Source of the DNA: Bacteroidota bacterium
GTDB lineage: Bacteria > Bacteroidota > Bacteroidia > Chitinophagales > Chitinophagaceae
Length of the DNA: 46,337 nucleotides
Reading direction: 5' to 3'
Assembly: GCA_024640225.1 (NCBI GenBank)
Contig: JAHEFK010000011.1
Span: 1 to 46,337 of the forward strand
Part shown: piece after piece, positions 25,637 to 34,125 of the stretch
Numbering within the stretch: position 1 is the first letter of the stretch
How the letters are laid out: each line of letters starts with the position of its first letter
Notes under the pieces: generated by a model
What the model was told of the DNA's origin: nothing
Databases searched by the model: none
What the model saw: the letters and a program-made list of their open reading frames with translations, nothing else
Position numbers and translations under genes: made by a program

Positions 25637-28147
25637 ATGTCAACAGATTTATTAGATAGCAACCAAAATAGCTCCGTTCATATCCAAGATATGTACAAAA
25701 GTTGGTTTTTAGAATATGCTAGTTACGTAATATTAGAACGTGCTGTACCCGCTGCTGAAGATGGATTAAAACCGGTACAACGACGCATCTTACATGCCAT
25801 GAAAGAAATGGATGATGGGCGTTATAATAAAGTAGCTAATGTTATTGGGCAAACCATGCAATACCATCCGCATGGAGATGCTTCTATTACCGACGCTATG
25901 GTTAATATTGGTCAAAAAGACCTAATGATCGATACGCAAGGTAACTGGGGCGATGTGAGAACAGGTGATGGTGCCGCTGCAGCGCGATATATTGAAGCGC
26001 GTCTTTCTAAATTTGCTTTAGATGTAGCGTTCAATGCTAAAACTACGCAATGGCAATTGAGCTATGATGGCAGAAAAAATGAACCGATAACCTTACCTAT
26101 GAAATTTCCTTTGCTGTTGGCACAAGGAGCAGAAGGTATTGCCGTAGGCTTATCAACCAAAATTTTACCGCACAACTTTTGCGAATTAATAGAAGCGGCT
26201 ATCAAATATTTGAAAGGAAAGAAATTTGAATTATATCCCGATTTTCTTACTGGCGGCATGATCGATGTAAGCAATTACAACGATGGTGCGCGTGGCGGGA
26301 AAGTACGGGTAAGAGCACGTATTGAAGAAATAGATAAAAAAACACTAGCCATCAAAGATGTACCTTATGGTATCACTACCCAACAATTGGTAGATAGCAT
26401 TTTGAAAGCCAATGATTCGGGTAAAATAAAAATCAAAAGCGTTACGGATAATACCGCTAAAGATGTGGAGTTGATTGTGCAATTAGCACCAGGCATTTCT
26501 ACCGATCAAACCATTGATGCTTTATACTTATTTACCGACTGCGAAGTATCTATTTCCCCAAATGCATGTATCATCTTAGAGGAGAAGCCGCAATTTTTAA
26601 ATGCTAGTCATTTATTGAAACATTCGGTAGATCACACCAAAGATTTATTATTGCAAGAACTGCAAATAAAACTTGCAGAATTGGAAGATGATTGGCATTA
26701 CGCTTCTTTAGAGCGCATCTTTATCGAAAAGAAAATCTATAGAGATATAGAAGAACAAACTACTTGGGAAGGCGTAATCGATGCTATAGACAAAGGCCTT
26801 AAACCTTATGTAAAGAAATTTAGAAGAGCTATTGTAGAAGCGGACATCATTAAACTAACCGAAATCAAAATTAAACGAATTTCTAAATTCGACTCTTTTA
26901 AAGCCGACGAACATATCAAAGCGGTAGAAGAACATTTATTAGAAGTACAAAATCATATTGAGCACCTTAACGATTATGCTATTGCTTATTATGAACAATT
27001 ATTAAAAAAACACGGCAAGGGAAGAGAACGCAAAACAGAAATTAAACTTTTTGAAAACATACAAGCAAATACAGTTGCCATCGCTAATGCTAAACTGTAT
27101 GTAAATTATAAAGAAGGTTTTATAGGCACTAGTCTTAAAAAGGAAGAATTTGCTTTTGATTGTTCCGACCTAGATAATATCATCGTATTCAGAAAAGACG
27201 GCAAGATGGTGATTACCAAAGTAAGCGACAAAGCTTTTGTTGGTAAAGACATTATTTATTTAGCTGCCTTTCAGAAAAACGACGAACGCACCACTTACAA
27301 TGTCATTTATTTAGATGGCAAAACAGGTATTGCCTATGCAAAACGATTTAATGTAACGGGCGTTACGCGCGATAAAGAATACGATTTAACAAAAGGCAAT
27401 CCAAATAGTAAAGTCATTTACTTTAGCGCCAACAGCAATGGAGAGGCAGAAAAAGTACAAATCAACTTATCGCCAGGAAGCAAAGCACGCAATAAAGAAT
27501 TGGACTTCTATTTTGAAGAAATAGAAATTAAAGGAAGAAGCGCCGGCGGTAATCAAGTAACCAAATATCCGGTAAAATCTGTTAAATTTAAAGAGGCAGG
27601 AAGATCTACCCTGTCGGCTGAAAAAATATATTTTGACACTTCTTTTGGTCGACTCAACAAAGATGGCAATGGATTATTGTTAGGAAATTTTGAAGAGCAA
27701 GACCGTATCATTTCTTTTTATAAAGATGGCACTTACGAATTAACGGATTATGAATTAACGAACCGATATGATGTTGATCAACTGTTATTAATAGAGAAAT
27801 TTAACCCAAGCAAAGTATTTACTTGTATTTATTTCGATACGAAATCTAAATTCCATTACGCGAAACGATTTGTGATTGAAACCCAAACCTTAAAAAATAA
27901 ATTCCAATTTATTAAAGAAGGCGAAGGCAACGAAGTAAAATACATGAGTTCGCAAGCAGAGCCGGTAGTCATTTTGCGCAGTGGCAAGAAAAAAACAGAA
28001 TGGATCGAAACCAGTGTGGCCATGCACGAAACATACGACATCACCGGATGGAAAGCTGTAGGCACTAAAATTGCAGGTGATGACTTAAAAGAAATCGCTC
28101 CGGTGCAGCCAGCCTCAGAGCAAGGAGAAACACCGCTTTTGTTTTAA
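25637..28147 (+). CDS. parC: DNA topoisomerase IV subunit A
   Basis: 836 residues. The breakage-reunion domain carries D-G-L-K-P-V-Q-R-R, Y-H-P-H-G-D-A-S and the catalytic Y118 in A-A-A-R-Y-I-E-A-R-L. The C-terminal beta-pinwheel (about 490-800) has no GyrA box (Q-x-x-G-G-x-G), which points to ParC and not GyrA. H-P-H-G-D-A-S where GyrA usually has Y-H-P-H-G-D-S/T-A agrees. With ParE it would unlink daughter chromosomes; parE is not in the window. The C-terminal tail is acidic and Pro-rich. Confidence 0.9.
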   Translation: MSTDLLDSNQNSSVHIQDMYKSWFLEYASYVILERAVPAAEDGLKPVQRRILHAMKEMDDGRYNKVANVIGQTMQYHPHGDASITDAMVNIGQKDLMIDTQGNWGDVRTGDGAAAARYIEARLSKFALDVAFNAKTTQWQLSYDGRKNEPITLPMKFPLLLAQGAEGIAVGLSTKILPHNFCELIEAAIKYLKGKKFELYPDFLTGGMIDVSNYNDGARGGKVRVRARIEEIDKKTLAIKDVPYGITTQQLVDSILKANDSGKIKIKSVTDNTAKDVELIVQLAPGISTDQTIDALYLFTDCEVSISPNACIILEEKPQFLNASHLLKHSVDHTKDLLLQELQIKLAELEDDWHYASLERIFIEKKIYRDIEEQTTWEGVIDAIDKGLKPYVKKFRRAIVEADIIKLTEIKIKRISKFDSFKADEHIKAVEEHLLEVQNHIEHLNDYAIAYYEQLLKKHGKGRERKTEIKLFENIQANTVAIANAKLYVNYKEGFIGTSLKKEEFAFDCSDLDNIIVFRKDGKMVITKVSDKAFVGKDIIYLAAFQKNDERTTYNVIYLDGKTGIAYAKRFNVTGVTRDKEYDLTKGNPNSKVIYFSANSNGEAEKVQINLSPGSKARNKELDFYFEEIEIKGRSAGGNQVTKYPVKSVKFKEAGRSTLSAEKIYFDTSFGRLNKDGNGLLLGNFEEQDRIISFYKDGTYELTDYELTNRYDVDQLLLIEKFNPSKVFTCIYFDTKSKFHYAKRFVIETQTLKNKFQFIKEGEGNEVKYMSSQAEPVVILRSGKKKTEWIETSVAMHETYDITGWKAVGTKIAGDDLKEIAPVQPASEQGETPLLF

Positions 28148-28197
28148 TTTAAATATCCTAATTTTACAATTAAAAACATATCCTATATAGATCTTAG

Positions 28198-28758
28198 ATG
28201 AAGAAAGTTGCGTTAGAAATAGTAGCCCTAAAGCATAGTGTAGCTCAAACAAAATCGTATGCAGTAGTATTAGCTGAGGTAGATGGCGTTAGAGAATTGA
28301 GCATCGTTATTGGTGATGCGGAAGCAAGAGCTATTGCCATAGCTATTGAGCACATGCCTATGCCTCGTCCATTAACGCATGATTTACTAATTAATATGCT
28401 GGATCAGTTTAATATTGAATTGAAAGAAGTATTTATTTATAAGTTAGAAGAAGGCACTTTTTATGCTTATTTAAAATGCCATCAGTACGGAGAAGAAATT
28501 GCTATTGACGCCCGCACTTCCGATGCCTTAGCAGTAGCCGTGCGCGTGAATTGCCCTATCTTTATTGACGATCAAATTTTAAAAATAGCTAGTAAGAAAA
28601 CAAAAGAAACAAAAACTAGCGAAAAAACAGCTCAAAACCCGTATGCTGCTATGAGCACCGCCGAATTGCAAGCTGAATTGGATATGTACTTAGAAAATGA
28701 AGAATACGATAAAGCCATTCCAATCCGCGACGAAATCAACAGAAGAAATAATCAATAA
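28198..28758 (+). CDS. Bifunctional nuclease (DUF151/BFN) domain protein with UVR motif
   Basis: 186 residues. Residues ~1-135 are the BFN/DUF151 domain, with L-S-I-V-I-G-D-A-E-A near 35-44, P-R-P-L-T-H-D-L near 57 and D-A-R-T-S-D-A-L-A-V-A-V near 103. A Lys/Thr-rich linker leads to a helical UVR motif (about 151-183, A-E-L-Q-A-E-L-D ... E-E-Y-D-K-A-I-P-I-R-D-E-I) as in UvrB/UvrC. Related plant and bacterial proteins have nuclease activity in vitro. The UVR tail suggests contact with repair or Clp proteins. Role in the cell unknown. Confidence 0.88.
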   Translation: MKKVALEIVALKHSVAQTKSYAVVLAEVDGVRELSIVIGDAEARAIAIAIEHMPMPRPLTHDLLINMLDQFNIELKEVFIYKLEEGTFYAYLKCHQYGEEIAIDARTSDALAVAVRVNCPIFIDDQILKIASKKTKETKTSEKTAQNPYAAMSTAELQAELDMYLENEEYDKAIPIRDEINRRNNQ

Positions 28759-28772
28759 TTAAAAATCTACCT

Positions 28773-30140
28773 ATGCAAGCTACTACAAAAGTTATCGCGT
28801 TATTGTTAAGCTCTCTACTATTGTCCATTAACGCTATGGCCAAAAAACCTAGTTGTGGCGCACATCTCCTACATGCTATCATTACTAAAAAAGACCCTAG
28901 TTGGTTTAGTAAGCAAACTGCAAAGCGACAAGCAGCACAACTAAATTACCAAAACAAGCAAGGCGCTTTTATGAAAACAACGGCGCAAGTAACGATTCCA
29001 GTAGTTTACCATATCGTCTTAAATCAAAATCAAATCAATGCAATTGGAGGCACGGCAGGCATTCAAAAACGAATAGACTCGCAAATGATTGTGATTAACA
29101 GAGACTATGGAAGAAGAAACGCGGATAGCACAACGATTCCAAGTGCCTTCAAAGCACGCTATGCGAATACTGGGATTCAGTTTTGCTTGGCGCACCGAAA
29201 ACCCGACGGCACTGCAACATCAGGTGCTGATATCATCACCCTACCCAATACCACAAAATTAATTGAAGAAACAAATATTAATGGTCAGGATTTATTTTAT
29301 GATGCCAAATTCACTAATGGCGCCTTCAATACTTGGGACCCCAGCAAATACTTAAATATTTGGGTTTGTAATGCCTCGTTGAGCAATGACACCAATGGTA
29401 TTTTAGGTCTTACCGTTCCACCCTATTTCCCAAGTAGTTTTGGTTATAACCCCAACGAAGTGGGTGTTATTCTCAATTACAGAGCTTGGGGTAAACGCAG
29501 TACCGGTTTTGAACCCTATATTTCAGGTTGTGATAAAGGAAGAACACTTTCTCATGAACTAGGCCATTTTTTCAATTTAGAACATATATGGGGCGATGAT
29601 AATGGTGCTTGCCCTGGCGATGCAGGTTATACCGATGATGGCATTAACGACACCCCAATTCAAGGAGCTGAAAATTACGGATGCCCAACATTCCCTTCAG
29701 TAAGCTGCACAGCAAGTGCTCCAAATGGAGATATGTTCATGAACTATATGGACTATAGTGATGATATTTGCTTAACCATGTTTACACCGGGACAAGTAGC
29801 TGTGATGCAAGCTGAAGTAGCAAGCACTGGTGAATCCTATTCGCTTACACAAAATAATAATGTTTGCTATTGGCCAGCTAGTGTAGCAAATACGCAAGGA
29901 GCTACTACCATCGACATAGTACCCAATCCTTTCAGCCATCAGATCAATATCAATTATGCGGAACAGCCATTAGCAATTCGCGTACTAAATACATTAGGTG
30001 CACTTGTTTTTGAAATCAATAATGCTTCAATTGGCACAAATACGACCTTAATTAATACTACTCCATTAAGCTCCGGCATCTATTATTTGCAAGTGCAATT
30101 TAAAGAAGCAATGCAAACACATAAAATAATTAAAGAATAA
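28773..30140 (+). CDS. Secreted M43 (pappalysin-type) metalloprotease with T9SS sorting domain
   Basis: 455 residues. A signal peptide ends near A23 (A-M-A-K). The zinc site H261-E-L-G-H265-F-F-N-L-E-H271 has the HExxHxxxxxH metzincin form, and the Met-turn is M-N-Y-M-D-Y near 324. Paired cysteines in the insert (G-C-P-T, V-S-C-T) fit pappalysin-like M43B proteases. Residues ~375-455 are a T9SS type A domain beginning V-P-N-P-F and ending I-I-K-E. It would be exported and anchored or released to digest proteins outside the cell. Its stop shares one base with the mqnE start (TAATG). Confidence 0.9.
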   Translation: MQATTKVIALLLSSLLLSINAMAKKPSCGAHLLHAIITKKDPSWFSKQTAKRQAAQLNYQNKQGAFMKTTAQVTIPVVYHIVLNQNQINAIGGTAGIQKRIDSQMIVINRDYGRRNADSTTIPSAFKARYANTGIQFCLAHRKPDGTATSGADIITLPNTTKLIEETNINGQDLFYDAKFTNGAFNTWDPSKYLNIWVCNASLSNDTNGILGLTVPPYFPSSFGYNPNEVGVILNYRAWGKRSTGFEPYISGCDKGRTLSHELGHFFNLEHIWGDDNGACPGDAGYTDDGINDTPIQGAENYGCPTFPSVSCTASAPNGDMFMNYMDYSDDICLTMFTPGQVAVMQAEVASTGESYSLTQNNNVCYWPASVANTQGATTIDIVPNPFSHQININYAEQPLAIRVLNTLGALVFEINNASIGTNTTLINTTPLSSGIYYLQVQFKEAMQTHKIIKE

Positions 30141-31261
30141 TGACAAGCGCAATAACCAATATAATAGCCGATCCTAATTTTGACCCTGCTTTAAAAGCCA
30201 TAGCACAAAAGGTACTAGATGCTAAAAGAATAAATGAAGAAGAGGCGCTCCTACTTTTCGAGAAAGGTAGCCTACCCTTTGTTGGCGCTTTAGCTAATTA
30301 TATAGCGCATTCCTTACATGGCAATAAAGTATATTACAATCGAAATTTTCATATAGAGCCAACCAATGTATGTGTATATACTTGCAATTTCTGTTCGTAT
30401 TCACGCCAATACAAACACCGTGATGATGGATGGGAATTGAGCATTGAGCAAATGCTGGATATGGTAAAGAAATATGATGGTCAGCCCGTAACCGAAGTGC
30501 ATATCGTAGGCGGCGTGCACCCGAAAATGAACTTAGAGTTTTTCTGTGAATTAATCGCAAAGATTAAAGCACACAGACCCGATTTACACATTAAAGGGTT
30601 TACTGCAGTGGAGCTCGACTATATGTTTAGAAAAGCAAAATTGAGTATTGAGGAAGGGTTACAACAATTGAAAGCAGCTGGCTTACAATCATTACCTGGT
30701 GGTGGTGCCGAGATCTTTGCACCGCTTATTAGAGCACAAATCTGCCCCGACAAAGTAGATGGCGCCGGTTGGTTAGCCATTCATCAGGCGGCTCACGAGT
30801 TGGGTATGCCAAGTAATGCAACAATGTTGTATGGCCATATTGAAAGCTACCGAGACCGTATAGAGCACATGCAAGCATTGCGTACCTTACAAGACAAAAC
30901 CAAAGGGTTCAATTGCTTTATTCCATTGAAATTTAGAAACGATAACAATGACATGTCGTATTTAACAGAAACCACTACGGTAGAAGATTTACGCATGTAT
31001 GCAATTGCTCGTATTTATTTAGATAATTTCAAAAATCTAAAAGCTTATTGGCCAATGCTAGGCAGACAAACAGCGCAATTAACCTTAGCCTTTGGCGTGA
31101 ACGATTTAGATGGTACCATAGACGATACCACTAAAATTTATAGCATGGCAGGAAGTGAAGAGCAAACACCAAGCATGAGCACGGAAGAATTGCGTGCATT
31201 AATTAGCACTGTAGGCAAGACACCCGTAGAGCGAGATACCGTGTATAATGAAATTGCATAG
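30140..31261 (+). CDS. mqnE: Aminofutalosine synthase (radical SAM, menaquinone pathway)
   Basis: 373 residues. The radical SAM cluster is C78-V-Y-T-C82-N-F-C85 after H-I-E-P-T-N-V. L-P-G-G-G-A-E-I-F near 190 and A-T-M-L-Y-G-H-I-E near 238 are shared by MqnE and MqnC, but the Pro-Thr-Asn-Val lead and length fit MqnE better. It joins SAM and 3-[(1-carboxyvinyl)oxy]benzoate to form aminofutalosine. Other mqn genes are not in the window. Translation is coupled to the secreted protease by TAATG, an odd pairing, and a terminator follows. Confidence 0.85.
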   Translation: MTSAITNIIADPNFDPALKAIAQKVLDAKRINEEEALLLFEKGSLPFVGALANYIAHSLHGNKVYYNRNFHIEPTNVCVYTCNFCSYSRQYKHRDDGWELSIEQMLDMVKKYDGQPVTEVHIVGGVHPKMNLEFFCELIAKIKAHRPDLHIKGFTAVELDYMFRKAKLSIEEGLQQLKAAGLQSLPGGGAEIFAPLIRAQICPDKVDGAGWLAIHQAAHELGMPSNATMLYGHIESYRDRIEHMQALRTLQDKTKGFNCFIPLKFRNDNNDMSYLTETTTVEDLRMYAIARIYLDNFKNLKAYWPMLGRQTAQLTLAFGVNDLDGTIDDTTKIYSMAGSEEQTPSMSTEELRALISTVGKTPVERDTVYNEIA

Positions 31262-31280
31262 GCATAAATAATTAAATTTT

Positions 31281-31310
31281 AAAAGAAGCTTTAATAGCTT
31301 CTTTTTTTTT
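31281..31310 (+). terminator. Intrinsic terminator after mqnE
   Basis: GAAGCT, loop TTAAT, AGCTTC, then nine T. Confidence 0.85.
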
Positions 31311-31382
31311 ATGCTTACTATTCGGATTTAAATATTAACTTAGAATAAGCAAAGCACTCCTTCAACGTAAAACATATTTGAT

Positions 31383-33284
31383 ATGAAACTACCTTCTATT
31401 CAGTATTTAGCAAACAGCGCTAAAGCATCCTTCAAGCGTTTCCCATTAACGATTCTTGCTGCATTAGTTGCGGTTGTAATTGCTATATTCCTAATTGAAA
31501 ATGGCGAACACACCAAAAATGCGTTTCCTTATATTAATACCATGTTATGTATGGGTATTGCAATACCTTTATTTTTCTGCACTACTATCATTGCCCAAAA
31601 ACGAAGCTTTTCTATAAAACAAGTTCGTCTACTGCAAATTTTAGCTTGCCTTTTATTGATCCTTATCTTTTGCACGCTACCCAATTCGGAGTCTACCCAT
31701 AATACGAGCATGCCTTATATAAAATATGGCCTTTATAATGTAATCATACATTTATTAGTTGCTTTTGTTCCCTTCCTAAGTCATCAACAAATTAATGGCT
31801 TCTGGAATTATAACAAACAACTTTTCTTACGACTCATAACATCATTCCTTTATGCATCGGTTATAGTATTAGGTTTGTTTTTAGCGTTAGTAGCACTCAA
31901 TTTACTATTCGAAATAAAAATTCATGAGAAACTATATGCTGATATTTGGATAGTAGGCATGGGCTTTTTTAATACATGGTTTTTTGTAAGTGGCATCCCT
32001 AAAGATTTTGAAGCATTAGATGTAGACACCCAATATCCAAAAGGATTAAAGGTGTTTGCACAATATATTTTACTTCCCTTGCTTACGCTCTACATGATCA
32101 TATTATATGCCTATGGCACAAAAATTATGACCCAATGGAATTGGCCCAAAGGCATGGTAGCATACATGATTGTTTGCGTAGCAGTAGCTGGCATTTTTAA
32201 TTTCTTACTACTCTACCCTTACGGCACTATCAAAGGGAATGAATGGATCAAAAAAGCGGCAAAAGGCTATTACTTTTTACTAATGCCATTGATTGTGCTG
32301 TTATTTATTGCCATCTATATGCGTGTCAATAAATATGGTATTACCATAGATCGCTATGCCATTATTTTACTTGGCAACTGGTTAAGTATATTATGTCTAT
32401 ATACAGCCTTTGGCAAAACCAATATTAAATTTATTCCAAGTTCGCTTGCTTTATTATTGTTACTTATATCATTCGGTCCATGGGGATTATTTTCAGTAAG
32501 TGAGCGTTCTCAAGTACATCGATTAAAACTTATTTTAGAACAATCTAAAATTTTGGTTAAAGATAAAATTCAACAAGAAGGGCTATTTAGTTTGGATAGC
32601 AACAAAAAACTGAGCATCATCAATGGATTTAAAAACGAAGGAAAAATATCAGACTCCTTACATAATGAAATACAATCTATTTTGAATTATTTAGACAATC
32701 ATCATGGTTTTAAGGAAATAAGAGGCTGGTATGCTCAAAACCTAGATTCCTTAGTAGCTTTAGAAGCAAAAAACAAAAAAGACTATTACATGCGAAATGA
32801 AGCAACAGTTTATATGAATGCAATGGGATTAGAAGATGATTATAGAAGTCGTTCGTATGAAGAAAATGAACATAATGTAACATACAGAACCAATAATAAC
32901 AATGAAGCCATTGCAGTTAGTGGATACGATTATATGATTGAATTCAATCAAAGTGGTTATCTAGAAGAAGAAAGTGGTTTTAAACAATTTTATTTAAATG
33001 AAAATGAAATTGACTTAATTATACGCAAAGAACCCTTTTTATCGCTTAATTTGCGTTGTAAAAATTGTAAAAACGAAATCTTGGCAAGGTTTGATTTAGC
33101 TACATTAATCAATACACTAAAAGCTAAGCAAGATAAGGAGCCTACTGAATTACCCGAAACAGCTTTGCAATTGGAAGCAATATCAAAACAATGGGAATTT
33201 AAATTACAATTAAACTCCCTAACGATTAAAAATGATAAGCTAGAATATATATCAGGCATACTTTTGATAAAGAAGAAGAATTAA
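31383..33284 (+). CDS. DUF4153 membrane protein
   Basis: 633 residues. Roughly the first 370 residues hold about ten membrane segments, starting at 20-40, with a long internal L-L-L-L-L-I-S-F-G-P-W-G near 357-368. The rest (about 375-633) is a soluble, charged domain with Y-D-Y-M-I-E-F near 519 and a C-x-x-C pair in L-R-C-K-N-C-K near 560. This layout, with S-F-G-P-W-G before the soluble part, is that of DUF4153 proteins of unknown function. It is co-transcribed with the DUF2490 gene 27 bases downstream. Confidence 0.8.
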   Translation: MKLPSIQYLANSAKASFKRFPLTILAALVAVVIAIFLIENGEHTKNAFPYINTMLCMGIAIPLFFCTTIIAQKRSFSIKQVRLLQILACLLLILIFCTLPNSESTHNTSMPYIKYGLYNVIIHLLVAFVPFLSHQQINGFWNYNKQLFLRLITSFLYASVIVLGLFLALVALNLLFEIKIHEKLYADIWIVGMGFFNTWFFVSGIPKDFEALDVDTQYPKGLKVFAQYILLPLLTLYMIILYAYGTKIMTQWNWPKGMVAYMIVCVAVAGIFNFLLLYPYGTIKGNEWIKKAAKGYYFLLMPLIVLLFIAIYMRVNKYGITIDRYAIILLGNWLSILCLYTAFGKTNIKFIPSSLALLLLLISFGPWGLFSVSERSQVHRLKLILEQSKILVKDKIQQEGLFSLDSNKKLSIINGFKNEGKISDSLHNEIQSILNYLDNHHGFKEIRGWYAQNLDSLVALEAKNKKDYYMRNEATVYMNAMGLEDDYRSRSYEENEHNVTYRTNNNNEAIAVSGYDYMIEFNQSGYLEEESGFKQFYLNENEIDLIIRKEPFLSLNLRCKNCKNEILARFDLATLINTLKAKQDKEPTELPETALQLEAISKQWEFKLQLNSLTIKNDKLEYISGILLIKKKN

Positions 33285-33311
33285 ACTAAAAAAGCTACAC
33301 CGTATTACATT

Positions 33312-34061
33312 ATGAAGAGATATGCCTTACTTTTATTAGTGCTAATACAAATTACTGTACGAGCACAAAACAACAGAATCAATACAGACCATACGATAGC
33401 ATGGACTAGCCTAATGTCCAATATAAAAGTAAAAGGCAACTGGAGCATACAAATTGAGTATCACAACAGAAGAGTTCAATTATACAAAGATGGGCAACAA
33501 AGCCTTGTTCGATTGGGATTGAATTACAAGATAAATAGCCAAACTTTCTTTAGAATAGGTTATGCCTGGGCAGAAAACTTCCCCTATGGCGAATACCCAA
33601 CTAATAGCTTTGGAAAAACAGTTACCGAACATAGATTATATGAGTCGCTTCTCTATTCGCAGCAAATAGACAAAGTGAGCATTAGTCATCGTATAATGTT
33701 AGAGCAACGATTCATTGGTAAATTTAATGCAGCTACTTCACTTACAGAAGACTCCTATACGTATGCCAATAGAATACGATATATGATAAGATGCCAAATC
33801 CCATTAAAAGGCAGACAACTACAAAACAACGTACCGTATATCAGTTGCTATAACGAATTATTTATAGGCTTTGGCAAAAATGTAAACAATGTTTTTGATC
33901 AAAACAGATGCGCTGTATTATGTGGTTATCGATGGAATACTACGACTAGTTTAGAAATAGGTTTTATCAACCAACAAATGCAATTAAATAGGACTATCAA
34001 TAACTGGGCTATTTTTCAAAACAATAGTGGCATCATCACCAATCTAAATTTCAATCTGTAA
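33312..34061 (+). CDS. DUF2490 family outer-membrane beta-barrel protein
   Basis: 249 residues. A signal peptide ends near A18-Q19 (V-R-A-Q). The rest consists of amphipathic strands: W-S-I-Q-I-E-Y-H-N-R-R near 42, F-F-R-I-G-Y-A-W near 72, the family-like H-R-L-Y-E near 105, then R-I-M-L-E-Q-R-F and a short C-terminal barrel strand. DUF2490 proteins are small barrels of unknown role. It ends at a strong terminator facing rpoC. It may work with the preceding DUF4153 protein, but nothing shows this directly. Confidence 0.8.
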   Translation: MKRYALLLLVLIQITVRAQNNRINTDHTIAWTSLMSNIKVKGNWSIQIEYHNRRVQLYKDGQQSLVRLGLNYKINSQTFFRIGYAWAENFPYGEYPTNSFGKTVTEHRLYESLLYSQQIDKVSISHRIMLEQRFIGKFNAATSLTEDSYTYANRIRYMIRCQIPLKGRQLQNNVPYISCYNELFIGFGKNVNNVFDQNRCAVLCGYRWNTTTSLEIGFINQQMQLNRTINNWAIFQNNSGIITNLNFNL

Positions 34062-34076
34062 TTACTTCATTACCAT

Positions 34077-34108
34077 AAAAAAGCCCCGAAAAATTCGGGG
34101 CTTTTTTT
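34077..34108. terminator. Bidirectional terminator between the DUF2490 gene and rpoC
   Basis: AAGCCCCGAA and TTCGGGGCTT form a 10-bp perfect stem around AAA, with an A-run before and seven T after, so it serves both converging units. Confidence 0.9.
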
Positions 34109-34125
34109 ATAACGAGTAGGAATTC

